Positions 28,047 to 36,371 of a stretch of 64,000 nucleotides of DNA are shown here, in pieces; positions within the stretch are counted from its first letter, which is position 1; each line of letters begins with the position of its first letter. The stretch comes from Alphaproteobacteria bacterium (GTDB lineage Bacteria; Pseudomonadota; Alphaproteobacteria; Reyranellales; Reyranellaceae). Made by a program: the position numbers and the translations under genes. The notes under the pieces were generated by a model. The model was given only the letters and a program-made list of their open reading frames with translations, did not search any database and was not told where the DNA came from. The stretch spans positions 1-64,000 of the forward strand of contig JAFKFK010000017.1 in the NCBI GenBank assembly GCA_017307275.1, read 5' to 3'.

Positions 28047-28072
28047 CGCCCGTGCAATCGATTGCACGGGCG
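28047..28072 (-). terminator. Perfect 26-bp palindrome after the aminotransferase gene
   Basis: A perfect palindrome, 13 bp per arm, with core CGTGCAATCGATTGCACG. It starts 8 bp beyond the stop codon of the minus-strand aminotransferase gene. No T-tract follows in either direction, so it may be a terminator of unusual form, an mRNA 3'-end hairpin, or a protein-binding site. The same 18-bp core recurs at 48760-48777. Confidence 0.5.
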
Positions 28073-28080
28073 AGCGGTGG

Positions 28081-29274
28081 TCAGCCGCGTGCGCCCGGCG
28101 CGGTGTCGCGCAGGTAGGTGAGGGCGGCCTGGGCGCCGCCCGCCTTGTGCGGGACTTTGGCCAGGCCCAGCGCCATCTCGACGCCGGACAGCGTGCCCAT
28201 CAGCATCAGGTCGTTGAAATCGCCGAGATGGCCGATGCGGAAGACCTTGCCCGCGACCTTGGTGAGGCCCTGACCGAGCGACAGGTTGAAGTTCTCCAGC
28301 GCGACCTTGCGGAAGGCGTCGGCGTCGTGGCCCTCGGGCATGACGATGGCGGTCAGCGAGCCCGAATAGGCCTTGGGATCGCTGCACAGGATCTCCAGCC
28401 CCCAGCCGTTGACGGCGGCGCGCGTTGCCTCGGCATGGCGGGTGTGGCGCGCAAACACGGCGTCGAGCCCTTCCTCCAGCAGCATGTCGCAGGCTTCGTT
28501 GAGGCCGTAGAGCAGGTTGGTGGCGGGCGTGTAGGGGAACCAGCCGTTGGCGTTCGACGCCAGCATCTCGTCCCACCCCCAGAAGGCCTTGATCATCTTG
28601 GAGGTCTGGGAGGCCGCGAGCGCCTTCTCGCTGATCGCGTTGAAGGAGAGGCCGGGCGGCAGCATCAGGCCCTTCTGCGAGCCCGCGACCGTGACGTCGA
28701 CGCCCCAGGCGTCGTGGCGATAGTCGACCGAGCCCAGCGAGGAGATCGTGTCGACCAGCAGCAGGGCGGGGTGACGGGCGGCATCGATGGCGCGCCGGAC
28801 GGCCGAGATGTCGCTCACGACACCCGTCGAGGTCTCGTTATGGACGATGCAGACCGCCTTGATGGCGTGGCCGGTGTCTTCCTTCAAGCGCTTCTCGATG
28901 GCCGCGGGATCGGCCGGCTTGCGCCAATCGCCACCCATGAATTCTGATTTGATTCCAAGCTTGTCGGCCATCTTCTTCCACAAGGAGGCGAAGTGGCCGG
29001 TCTCCCACATGAGCACCTGGTCGCCGGGCGACAGGGTGTTCACGAGGGCGGCTTCCCAAGCTCCCGTACCGGATGCGGGATAGATGATAACCGGTTGTTT
29101 TGTCTGGAAAACCTGTCGGACCGACCGTAGCACTTTCTTGGCCAGCGCGTTGAACTCGGGGCCGCGGTGATCGATCGTCGGATGATCCATCGCACGAAGA
29201 ACGCGGTCTGGAACATTGGTCGGCCCAGGAATTTGCAGGAAGTGACGGCCGCTCGGATGGGAGTTCAGGCGCAT
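28081..29274 (-). CDS. Serine-glyoxylate (alanine-glyoxylate) aminotransferase, class V
   Basis: PLP enzyme of 397 aa that transaminates glyoxylate with serine or alanine to give glycine and a 2-oxo acid. It opens HFLQIPGPTNVPDRVLRAMD, typical of the group. Further motifs are IIYPASGTGAWEAAL, HNETSTGV, Asp175 in LLLVDTISSLGS, and the Schiff-base lysine Lys201 in AGSQKGLMLPPGLSF. The divergent gene is a GntR regulator with an operator between them. The nearby 2-hydroxyacid oxidase supports a glyoxylate-linked pathway. Serine versus alanine preference is not decided by sequence here. Confidence 0.92.
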   Translation of the reverse strand: MRLNSHPSGRHFLQIPGPTNVPDRVLRAMDHPTIDHRGPEFNALAKKVLRSVRQVFQTKQPVIIYPASGTGAWEAALVNTLSPGDQVLMWETGHFASLWKKMADKLGIKSEFMGGDWRKPADPAAIEKRLKEDTGHAIKAVCIVHNETSTGVVSDISAVRRAIDAARHPALLLVDTISSLGSVDYRHDAWGVDVTVAGSQKGLMLPPGLSFNAISEKALAASQTSKMIKAFWGWDEMLASNANGWFPYTPATNLLYGLNEACDMLLEEGLDAVFARHTRHAEATRAAVNGWGLEILCSDPKAYSGSLTAIVMPEGHDADAFRKVALENFNLSLGQGLTKVAGKVFRIGHLGDFNDLMLMGTLSGVEMALGLAKVPHKAGGAQAALTYLRDTAPGARG

Positions 29275-29303
29275 GGTTTCAGCCTTTCCAACTGTTCACT
29301 TGC

Positions 29304-29319
29304 ATTTTGTATACAATAT
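29304..29319. promoter_or_regulatory. GntR-type operator in the divergent promoter
   Basis: TTGTATACAA (29307-29316) is a perfect 10-bp palindrome within ATTTTGTATACAATAT. It resembles operators of FCD-type GntR regulators (GTATAC core). It lies 23 bp upstream of the GntR start and 30 bp upstream of the aminotransferase start, so one bound dimer could control both directions. Binding by this regulator is inferred from position. Confidence 0.6.
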
Positions 29320-29339
29320 GCCAAGCTGAGTCCAGACAC

Positions 29340-30038
29340 ATGGATGGCTCTTCCTTCCCCATCGCCCGATCGAGCCTGCCGGAGGCGGCGGCCGAGCGGC
29401 TGCGCACCCTGATCATCGAGGGCGGGTTGCAGCCGGGCGCCAAGCTGAACGAGCGCGAGCTTTGCGAACGGCTGGGCGTCTCGCGCACGCCGCTGCGTGA
29501 AGCCTTCCGTATGCTGGCCGCCGACGGGTTGCTGGTTCAGCTTCCCAATCGCGGCGCGCAGGTCGTGGCCCTGTCGCCGGATGATGTCCGCGATGGCTTC
29601 GAGGTCATGGCGGCCCTGGAGGGGCTGGCGGGGGAACTCGCTGTCGCACGGGTGACCGAGGGCGATATCGCCCATTTGCGCGCGTTGCAGGCGGAATTGG
29701 AGGCGGCGCACGCCCAGCACGATCTTCCAGCCTATTACCGCATCAACCGCGCCATCCATGACCGCTTGAATGCCATTGCCGGCAATGCGGTGCTGGGCCA
29801 GACCTACCGGACGCTCAACGCGCGCCTGCACGCGCTCCGCTTCCGCTCCAACCTCAATCGCGCGAAATGGGATCAGGCGGTTGCGGAACATCGTTCCATG
29901 ATCGCAGCCCTTGCCGCGCGCGATGGCGCTGCGCTACGTGATCTCCTCATCCGGCACCTGCGTGCGAAGCAGCAGGCGGTACTGGCTACGATGAATAATC
30001 AAGACAGTGAGATCCTTGAGGGAGGAAACGAAGAATGA
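29340..30038 (+). CDS. GntR-family transcriptional regulator (FCD domain)
   Basis: A 232-residue regulator. The winged helix-turn-helix spans about residues 10-75 (LKPGAKLNERELCERLGV-like: PGAKLNERELCERLGVSRTP, then LREAFRMLAADGLL). The C-terminal FCD ligand domain begins near FEVMAALEGLAGELAV and contains INRAIHDRLNAIAGN and AEHRSMIAALAARD, which hold the usual metal/ligand histidines. ATG 29340 is chosen; an upstream in-frame ATA/TTG region would overlap the operator. It overlaps the next gene by 4 bp (ATGA), so it is co-translated with the binding-protein gene. Autoregulation through the palindrome at 29307 is likely. Confidence 0.92.
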   Translation: MDGSSFPIARSSLPEAAAERLRTLIIEGGLQPGAKLNERELCERLGVSRTPLREAFRMLAADGLLVQLPNRGAQVVALSPDDVRDGFEVMAALEGLAGELAVARVTEGDIAHLRALQAELEAAHAQHDLPAYYRINRAIHDRLNAIAGNAVLGQTYRTLNARLHALRFRSNLNRAKWDQAVAEHRSMIAALAARDGAALRDLLIRHLRAKQQAVLATMNNQDSEILEGGNEE

Positions 30039-31024
30039 CGTCGACTTTTTCCACGCGCCGCAAAGCGCTGAAGCTCGGGCTCGCGGCAACGCTGGCCGCC
30101 CCCGCAGTGGCGCGTGCCCAGCAGGGCTGGCCGCCCCAGACGATTACCTGGGTCAACCCGTTCCCGGCCGGCGGCGGCACCGATGTCTTCGCGCGGCCCC
30201 TGGCCGCCCAAGTCGGTGAGCAGCTCGGCTGCCAGATCATCATCGACAACAAGGGCGGGGCAGGCGGCACGGTGGGCGCCTCGCAGGCTGCCAAGATGAA
30301 GCCCGACGGTTCCGTCTTCTTCGTCGGCGCCATCCACCACACGATCGCCCCGTCGATCTACAAGAACCTCGACTACGATCTGGAGAAGAACTTCGAGCCG
30401 ATCACTATGGTGGCCCTGGTGCCGCAGGTGATCTCGATCAATCCCAACAAGGTGCCGGTCAATACGGCCGCCGAGTTCATCGCCTACGTGAAGGCCAATC
30501 CCGGCAAGGTGAACTACGCCTCGGCCGGTGCCGGCACGGCGCATCATCTGGCGGGCGAGCTGTTCAAGCTCGAAACCAAGACCGAGATCACGCACGTGCC
30601 TTACCGCGGCGCGGGCCCTGCGATGCAGGACCTGCTTGCCGGCAATGCCGACATGATGTTCGACGGCATGGGCACCTCGGCGCAGCAGATCAAGGCGGGC
30701 AAGCTGAAGGGCCTTGCGGTGGCGACCCAGAAGCGCGTGCCGGAGTATCCGGACATGCCGACGGCGGCCGAGATCGGCGTACCGAACTGGCTCGTGTCGA
30801 CCTGGTACGGCCTGTGGGCCATCAAGGGCACGCCGCAGCCGATCGTCGATCGCATGTATGCTGAGGTGGTCAAGGCGCTGGCGAACCCGAAGCTTCAGAC
30901 CATCTGGAAGGACCAGCTCGCGCAGGTCGGCGGCGAGAAACCGGCTGACTTTGCCAAGCGCATCCGCACCGAAATCGAGAAATGGCAGAAGGTCGTCGCG
31001 GCGGCCGGGGTGAAACTAGACTGA
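30035..31024 (+). CDS. TctC/Bug-family tripartite tricarboxylate transporter binding protein
   Basis: Periplasmic binding protein of 329 aa. The N terminus has a twin-arginine-like signal (STRRKALKLGLAATLAAP) ending ARA before QQ. Bug motifs are visible: WVNPFPAGGGTDVFARPLA, GGAGGTVGASQAAKMKPDG, VNYASAGAGTAHHLAGELF and VPYRGAGPAMQDLLAGN. GGAGG is well placed before the ATG, which overlaps the gntR stop. No TctA or TctB membrane genes are nearby, so it must use a distant transporter or act as a sensor-type orphan. The ligand is probably a carboxylic acid, judging from neighbours. Confidence 0.93.
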   Translation: MTSTFSTRRKALKLGLAATLAAPAVARAQQGWPPQTITWVNPFPAGGGTDVFARPLAAQVGEQLGCQIIIDNKGGAGGTVGASQAAKMKPDGSVFFVGAIHHTIAPSIYKNLDYDLEKNFEPITMVALVPQVISINPNKVPVNTAAEFIAYVKANPGKVNYASAGAGTAHHLAGELFKLETKTEITHVPYRGAGPAMQDLLAGNADMMFDGMGTSAQQIKAGKLKGLAVATQKRVPEYPDMPTAAEIGVPNWLVSTWYGLWAIKGTPQPIVDRMYAEVVKALANPKLQTIWKDQLAQVGGEKPADFAKRIRTEIEKWQKVVAAAGVKLD

Positions 31025-33945
31025 GCAAGCTCGAACAGAACCTGAAGCGCACCCTCAAAGGCGAGGTCCTCTTCGACAGGGCCTCGCGTGGGCGCTACTC
31101 GACCGACGCCTCGATCTATCAGGTCGAGCCGGTGGGCATTGTCGTGCCGCGCGACGAGACCGACCTCGGGCTCGCCATCGACGTGGCGCGGGATGCCAAA
31201 GCGGCCATCCTGCCGCGCGGCGCGGGCACCTCGCAGTGCGGCCAGACGGTTGGCGAAGCGCTGGTCATCGATTGTTCCAAGTACCTTCGCGAGATCGTGG
31301 GGTTCGACAAGAGCAAGGCGCAGGTGACAGTGCAACCGGGCGTGGTGCTGGATCAGCTCAACGCCTGGCTGAAGCCGCATGGGCTCTGGTATCCGGTCGA
31401 TGTCTCGACCGCGGCGCAGTGCACCTTGGGCGGTATGGCCGGCAACAATTCCTGCGGATCGCGCTCCATCCGCTACGGCAACATGGTGCACAACGTCGCC
31501 TCCATCGACGCGATCCTGGCCAGCGGCGAACGGGCGCGCTTCGGATCGGCGCGGCCCGAGGACATGCCGCCCTCGGTGCGCGCCATTGCCGATAAAGTGG
31601 CCGAGCTGGCCTTCGCCGAGCGCGACGAGATAGAGCGCATGTACCCCAAGGTGCTGCGGAGAGTCGGTGGCTACAATCTCGATATCTTCTTCCCGCAGTC
31701 GGAGCGGCCCTACACGACCGACAATTCGGTCAACCTCGCGCATCTTCTGGTCGGCAGCGAAGGCACCTTGGCCGTCACGGAACGGCTGACCTTGAAGCTC
31801 GCGCCGCTGCCCAAGCACAAGACGCTGGGCGTCGTGAACTTCACCAGCTTCTACAAGGCGATGGACAGCGCCCAGCACATCGTGAAGCTGAAGCCGGCGG
31901 CGGTGGAGCTGGTCGACCGCACGATGATCGAACTGGCGCGCGCCAACCCGGCGTTCCGGCCGGTGATCGAGCGGGCGTTGATCGGCAAGCCCGAGGCGAT
32001 CCTGCTGGTCGAGTTCGCCGGCGAGGAGCGCGAGGACCAGTTGCGCGATCTGGCGCGGCTGGTCGAGCTGATGGGCGATCTCGGCCTGCCGGGCAGCGTC
32101 GTGGAAATGCCGGAGCCCGGCCCGCAGGCCGCCCTCTGGGAAGTGCGCAAGGCTGGCCTCAACATCATGATGTCGATGAAGGGCGACGGTAAACCCGTCT
32201 CCTTTATCGAGGATTGCGCCGTGCCGCTGGAGCATCTGGCGGACTACACGCAGCGCCTGACCGACGTGTTCGAGAAGCACGGCACCAAGGGCACGTGGTA
32301 CGCCCACGCCTCGGTCGGCACGCTCCATGTGCGGCCGATCCTCGACATGCGCCGCGAGGGTGCCACCAAGATGCGCGCCATTGCCGAGGAGGCTTCGGCG
32401 CTGGTGCGCGAATACAAGGGCGCCTATTCGGGCGAGCACGGCGACGGGCTGGTGCGCTCGGAATGGGTGGGCTGGCAGTTCGGCCCGCGTCTCACCAAGG
32501 CCTTCGAGACGGTCAAGGACCTGTTCGATCCGCAAGGCATCCTCAATCCCGGCAAGATCGTGCGGCCCTCGCGCATGGACGATCGCAGCCTCTTCCGCTT
32601 CAAGCCGGGCTACAAGAACATCGACTACACGCCCGCGCTCGACTGGTCGGCGTGGAACGTCCAGAACGATCCGCGCACCGAGGAACTCACCGAACCCGGC
32701 AGCGGCGGCGACAGCACCGGCGGCTTCGCGAAGGCCGCCGAGATGTGCAACAACAACGGCCATTGCCGGAAGTTCGATGCCGGCACGATGTGCCCGTCCT
32801 TCCGCGTGACCCGCGACGAGAAGCATCTGACGCGCGGCCGTGCCAACACGCTCCGCCTCGCGCTCTCCGGCCAACTCGGCTCCGAGGCTCTGCGCTCCGA
32901 CTATGTCGCGGCGGCGATGGACCTTTGCGTGAGCTGCAAGGGCTGCAAGCGCGATTGCCCCACCGGCGTCGACATGGCGCGCATGAAGATCGAGGTGAAG
33001 TCGGCGCGGACCATGGCGCGCGGCCTCTCCTGGCGCGACCGGATGATCGGCGCTGTGCCGTCGATGGCACCGTGGGCGCGGCGACTGCCCTGGCTGTTCA
33101 ACGCGGCGTGGTTCGTGCAGAGCTATCTGGGCTTTGCGAAGCAACGCCGTCTGCCGCAGTGGCGCGGCGACACGTTCCTCACCACCACCGAGGTCGACGA
33201 TCGTGACGCGACGGTGGTGATCTTCGCCGATACCTTCTCAAACAACTTCGAGCCCGAGATTCTGCACGACGCTCGCCGCGTGCTCACGGCCGCCGGCCAC
33301 AAGGTCGCCATCGCGTGGCCCACGCTGGGCGCACCGGCGCTCTGCTGCGGCCGCACCTACTTGTCGACCGGCCAGGTCGAGCGGGCGAGGAGCGAGGGAA
33401 GGCGGCTTCTGAATGCACTCCGGCCCTTCGCCATCAAGGGCGTCCCCATCATCGGCCTCGAGCCCTCGTGCCTGTTCACCCTGCGCGACGAGTTCCTGGC
33501 GATGAACCTCGGCGAGGACGCCAAGGCGGTTGCCGACAATGCCGTCCTGTTCGAGGAGTTCCTGGCTCGCGAGAAGAAGGAAGGGCGGCTCACGCTCGAC
33601 CTGAAGCCGCTGCAGGAAAAGACGGCGCTGCTGCATGGCCATTGCCATCAGAAGGCCTTCGGCGCGATGAGCGCGGTGCAGGAGGTGCTGGCCCTGGTGC
33701 CCGATCTCAAGGTGACGCCGATTGAATCAAGCTGCTGCGGCATGGCCGGGAGCTTTGGCTACGAAGCCGAGCATTACGAAACCTCGATTGCCATGGCCGA
33801 GCTGTCGCTGCTGCCGGCCGTGCGCAAGGCTGATGCCGATACGTTGATCGTGGCCGACGGCACTTCCTGCCGCCACCAGATCGCCGACGGCGCCGACCGC
33901 CAGGCGCTGCACGTCGCTCAGGTCCTCGCCGCCGCGCTGGGGTAG
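30982..33945 (+). CDS. FAD-linked 2-hydroxyacid oxidase fused to a 4Fe-4S/CCG domain (GlcD-GlcF-like)
   Basis: A large flavo-iron-sulfur protein (974-987 aa) resembling D-lactate/glycolate dehydrogenases of the YdiJ type. The FAD_binding_4 domain contains ATDASIYQ-like STDASIYQVEPVGIVVPRDE, PRGAGTSQCGQ and GMAGNNSCGSRSIRYGN; the FAD_oxidase_C half ends LFDPQGILNPGKIV. The Fe-S part has MCNNNGHCRKFDAGTMCPS and LCVSCKGCKRDCPTGVDM. Two CCG motifs follow: ALCCGRTYLSTGQ and SSCCGMAGSFGYE. The first family-like residues (SKLEQNLKRTLKGEVLFD) begin at CTG 31021; the only upstream ATG is 30982, inside the preceding gene. It probably oxidises a 2-hydroxyacid to a 2-oxoacid and passes electrons to the respiratory chain. 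Confidence 0.9.
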   Translation: MAEGRRGGRGETRLSKLEQNLKRTLKGEVLFDRASRGRYSTDASIYQVEPVGIVVPRDETDLGLAIDVARDAKAAILPRGAGTSQCGQTVGEALVIDCSKYLREIVGFDKSKAQVTVQPGVVLDQLNAWLKPHGLWYPVDVSTAAQCTLGGMAGNNSCGSRSIRYGNMVHNVASIDAILASGERARFGSARPEDMPPSVRAIADKVAELAFAERDEIERMYPKVLRRVGGYNLDIFFPQSERPYTTDNSVNLAHLLVGSEGTLAVTERLTLKLAPLPKHKTLGVVNFTSFYKAMDSAQHIVKLKPAAVELVDRTMIELARANPAFRPVIERALIGKPEAILLVEFAGEEREDQLRDLARLVELMGDLGLPGSVVEMPEPGPQAALWEVRKAGLNIMMSMKGDGKPVSFIEDCAVPLEHLADYTQRLTDVFEKHGTKGTWYAHASVGTLHVRPILDMRREGATKMRAIAEEASALVREYKGAYSGEHGDGLVRSEWVGWQFGPRLTKAFETVKDLFDPQGILNPGKIVRPSRMDDRSLFRFKPGYKNIDYTPALDWSAWNVQNDPRTEELTEPGSGGDSTGGFAKAAEMCNNNGHCRKFDAGTMCPSFRVTRDEKHLTRGRANTLRLALSGQLGSEALRSDYVAAAMDLCVSCKGCKRDCPTGVDMARMKIEVKSARTMARGLSWRDRMIGAVPSMAPWARRLPWLFNAAWFVQSYLGFAKQRRLPQWRGDTFLTTTEVDDRDATVVIFADTFSNNFEPEILHDARRVLTAAGHKVAIAWPTLGAPALCCGRTYLSTGQVERARSEGRRLLNALRPFAIKGVPIIGLEPSCLFTLRDEFLAMNLGEDAKAVADNAVLFEEFLAREKKEGRLTLDLKPLQEKTALLHGHCHQKAFGAMSAVQEVLALVPDLKVTPIESSCCGMAGSFGYEAEHYETSIAMAELSLLPAVRKADADTLIVADGTSCRHQIADGADRQALHVAQVLAAALG

Positions 33946-33963
33946 GGCGGGTCGCCCGCCCTA
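33943..33963. terminator. Bidirectional hairpin whose arms contain both convergent stop codons
   Basis: TAGGGCGGG (33943-33951) and CCCGCCCTA (33955-33963) are perfectly complementary around the 3-nt loop TCG. The first TAG is the stop of the FAD/Fe-S oxidase; the last CTA is the stop of the minus-strand small membrane protein. A 9-bp GC-rich stem at a convergent junction is a natural terminator or transcript-end protector. No T-tract is present. Confidence 0.6.
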
Positions 33964-34137
33964 GTGAGGGCGTGACCGGTCGATCAGGTTGCGGGCAGCC
34001 TTGCGCGCATCCGCGACGCCGCGGTGGATCGCCTCTTCTTCCGGTTTCGGCGGCCGGATCAGCTTCGTCAGCCACAGGGCGGCGGGCACGCCGAACCCGA
34101 CGATGACAACGGCGCCGATTATCAAAGCTGTGAACAT
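33961..34137 (-). CDS. Small single-span membrane protein, function unknown
   Basis: A 58-residue protein starting MFTALIIGAVVIVGFGVPAA, with one membrane helix (about residues 3-25) and a charged cytoplasmic tail containing PPKPEEEAIHRGVADARKAA. GGGAGGTG lies about 6 bp upstream of ATG 34137, a strong ribosome binding site; GTG 34143 would be too close. It is convergent with the oxidase gene and divergent from nudC. Good binding site and a clean membrane helix support a real gene. Confidence 0.68.
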   Translation of the reverse strand: MFTALIIGAVVIVGFGVPAALWLTKLIRPPKPEEEAIHRGVADARKAARNLIDRSRPH

Positions 34138-34265
34138 GGACACCTCCCGTGCCGGGGCAGCGGCCGGATGGATGCGTCATGGTACATCGAAAAGGCGACC
34201 CCTCGCGATGCAGAAAAGGCCCGCAGATTGCGGTCGCGCGCGCCCTGTGGCACGGTCCGCGCCCT

Positions 34266-35195
34266 ATGCAGAGACCCAGAAACCCCTATTCCAGCGCCGA
34301 AATCGACCGCTCCTCCCATGAGCGCGAGAACGACGAGCGCATGATTGAACTGGCCTCGTCAGGCGCGGCACGGTTCGTTCCGATCGATACCGAGAGGAAC
34401 CTGGTGAAGACCGGGGGTGACCCGGAGCCGGTGTTCCTCCAGGGCATGATGGCCCGGGCCGTCGTCAGTTCCAGCGAGACCAAGATCTTCCTGGGCTATG
34501 TCGAAGGCACGCCCTATTTCGCCGTCGACGTGACCGGTCTCGAAACGCCCCTGACCGAGATGGGCGAGTTCGTCGATCTGCGCCAGGTCGGTGCGCTGCT
34601 GTTCGCGCGAGAGGGCTCGATCCTCGCCTATGCGCGCGGCATGACCTACTGGCATCGCCGCCACCGCTTCTGCGGTGTCTGCGGATCGCCGACCCGCATC
34701 ACGCGCGGCGGTCATGTGCGCATGTGCACCAACGAGGCGTGCAAGACGGAACATTTCCCGCGCACGGACCCGGCGGTGATCATGCTGGTCCATCACGGCG
34801 ACAAGTGCCTGCTGGGACGCGGCAAGCAGTTTCCGCGCGGCATGCATTCGACCCTCGCGGGCTTCGTCGAGCCGGGCGAGAGCTTCGAGGATGCCGTGGC
34901 GCGCGAGGTTTACGAGGAAGTCCGGGTCAAGGTGAGTAACGTGACGTACCGCTCCTCGCAGCCCTGGCCGTTCCCGGCGTCGGTGATGATCGGCTTCCAC
35001 GCCGAAGCCGAGTCGCTGGACTTCACCGTCAACGAGGACGAGCTGGCGAGTGCCCGCTGGATGAGCCGCGAAGACCTCAAGCCGGAGAACCTGCCCAAGG
35101 ACGGCTCCTTCTTCATGCCTCGTCGCGATTCGATTGCCCGCCGCCTCATCGAGGAATGGCTGGGGCACGAGGCCGGCCCTTCCATCAACGGTTGA
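34266..35195 (+). CDS. nudC: NAD(H) pyrophosphatase / decapping hydrolase NudC
   Basis: Nudix hydrolase of 309 aa that cleaves NADH to NMNH and AMP and removes NAD caps from RNA. Zinc-ribbon cysteines are Cys136 and Cys139 (CGVCG), Cys154 and Cys159. The Nudix box runs from GFVEPGESFEDAVAREVYEE (about 199-218), and the family-specific SQPWPFP motif is at 231-237. ATG 34266 is chosen because the upstream in-frame sequence is not family-like. The stop region carries a 15-bp tandem duplication that supplies a second in-frame stop. Confidence 0.95.
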   Translation: MQRPRNPYSSAEIDRSSHERENDERMIELASSGAARFVPIDTERNLVKTGGDPEPVFLQGMMARAVVSSSETKIFLGYVEGTPYFAVDVTGLETPLTEMGEFVDLRQVGALLFAREGSILAYARGMTYWHRRHRFCGVCGSPTRITRGGHVRMCTNEACKTEHFPRTDPAVIMLVHHGDKCLLGRGKQFPRGMHSTLAGFVEPGESFEDAVAREVYEEVRVKVSNVTYRSSQPWPFPASVMIGFHAEAESLDFTVNEDELASARWMSREDLKPENLPKDGSFFMPRRDSIARRLIEEWLGHEAGPSING

Positions 35196-35212
35196 CCGAT
35201 CAACGGCTGACC
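35184..35212 (+). repeat. 15-bp tandem duplication across the nudC stop codon
   Basis: ATCAACGGTTGACC (35184-35197) is repeated as ATCAACGGCTGACC (35199-35212), with one mismatch and a 15-bp period. The first copy holds the nudC stop and the second holds another in-frame TGA. It looks like a small replication-slippage duplication with no evident function. Confidence 0.7.
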
Positions 35213-35228
35213 AGACCGGGATAACAGC

Positions 35229-36365
35229 ATGACCGCCCAACTCTTCACTCCTGTCGAGCTCGGCGGCATCACGCTGCCCAACCGCATCGTCGTCTCGCCG
35301 ATGTGCCAGTACTCGGCCGTCGATGGCAGCGCACAGCCCTGGCATCAGGTCCACTACGGCATGCTCGCCATGTCGGGTGCGGGCCTGCTTTGCCTCGAAG
35401 CGACGCATGTCGAGCGCGAGGGCCGCATCACCCAGGGCTGCCTCGGCCTCTACAGCGACGAGAACGAGGCGGCGCTGAAGCCGGTGATCGACTGGGCGCG
35501 CGCCTGGATGCCCGGCGTGAAGCTCGGAGTTCAGCTTGCCCATGCCGGCCGCAAGGCCTCGGCACAACGGCCCTGGAAGGGCGGCGGACCGCTTACGCAG
35601 GCCGACGCGCCCGATCTTCCCTGGACCACCTATTCGGCCTCGGCATTGCCCTACGATCCGGCCCACAAGTGGCACACGCCGGTGGCGCTCGATGCCGTCG
35701 GCCTGAAGCGCGTGAAGCAGGCCTTCGTGACGGCGGCGGAGCGCAGCGCGCGGCTGGGCTTGGACGTGATCGAACTGCACGGTGCCCACGGCTACTGCCT
35801 CAGCCAGTTCCTCTCGCCGCTCAGCAACCACCGCAGCGACGAGTACGGTGGCACGATGGAGAAGCGCCGCCGTTTCCCGCTCGAAGTCTTCGAGGCCGTG
35901 CGCAAGGTCTGGCCGACCGAAAAGGCGCTGGGTATCCGGCTGTCTGCCGTCGAGTGGGTCGAGGGTGGTGTCACGATCGAAGACACGGTCGAGACCGCGC
36001 GCCAGTTGAAGGCGCTGGGCTGCGACTTCGTCGATGTGAGTTCGGGCGGCAACGCGCCGGGACAGAAGATCAAGATCGAACCCGGCTACCACGTGCCGTT
36101 CGCGGCCCGCGTGCGCCGCGAAGCCGGCATCAAGACCTGGGCGGTCGGGCTGATCACCGAACCGGAGCAGGCGGAACGGATCATCGCCAACGGCGAGGCG
36201 GACTGCACCGCGCATGCGCGCCCGTTCCTGCTCGACCCGCGATGGGCGTGGAATGCGGCCCGCGCCCTGGGTGTCGAGACACCGTCCTTGCCGCTGCCGG
36301 CGGTACGCGCGACGACGATCCTGCCCTTCAAGCCTCAACACAATCTGGTAAAGGCGGCGGACTAG
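35229..36365 (+). CDS. NADH:flavin oxidoreductase, old yellow enzyme family (YqjM-like)
   Basis: FMN-dependent ene-reductase of 378 aa. The start FTPVELGGITLPNRIVVSPM followed by CQYS (Cys26) is typical of the thermophilic-like/YqjM class, in which this cysteine tunes the flavin. Other motifs are QLAHAGRKAS, the substrate-binding pair in ELHGAHGYCLSQFLSP, NHRSDEYGGTMEKRRRFPLE, and the C-terminal GLITEPEQAERII and ARPFLLDPRW. It reduces activated alkenes such as enones; the natural substrate is unknown. It sits 33 bp after nudC and may be co-transcribed with it. Confidence 0.93.
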   Translation: MTAQLFTPVELGGITLPNRIVVSPMCQYSAVDGSAQPWHQVHYGMLAMSGAGLLCLEATHVEREGRITQGCLGLYSDENEAALKPVIDWARAWMPGVKLGVQLAHAGRKASAQRPWKGGGPLTQADAPDLPWTTYSASALPYDPAHKWHTPVALDAVGLKRVKQAFVTAAERSARLGLDVIELHGAHGYCLSQFLSPLSNHRSDEYGGTMEKRRRFPLEVFEAVRKVWPTEKALGIRLSAVEWVEGGVTIEDTVETARQLKALGCDFVDVSSGGNAPGQKIKIEPGYHVPFAARVRREAGIKTWAVGLITEPEQAERIIANGEADCTAHARPFLLDPRWAWNAARALGVETPSLPLPAVRATTILPFKPQHNLVKAAD

Positions 36366-36371
36366 CCGCGG

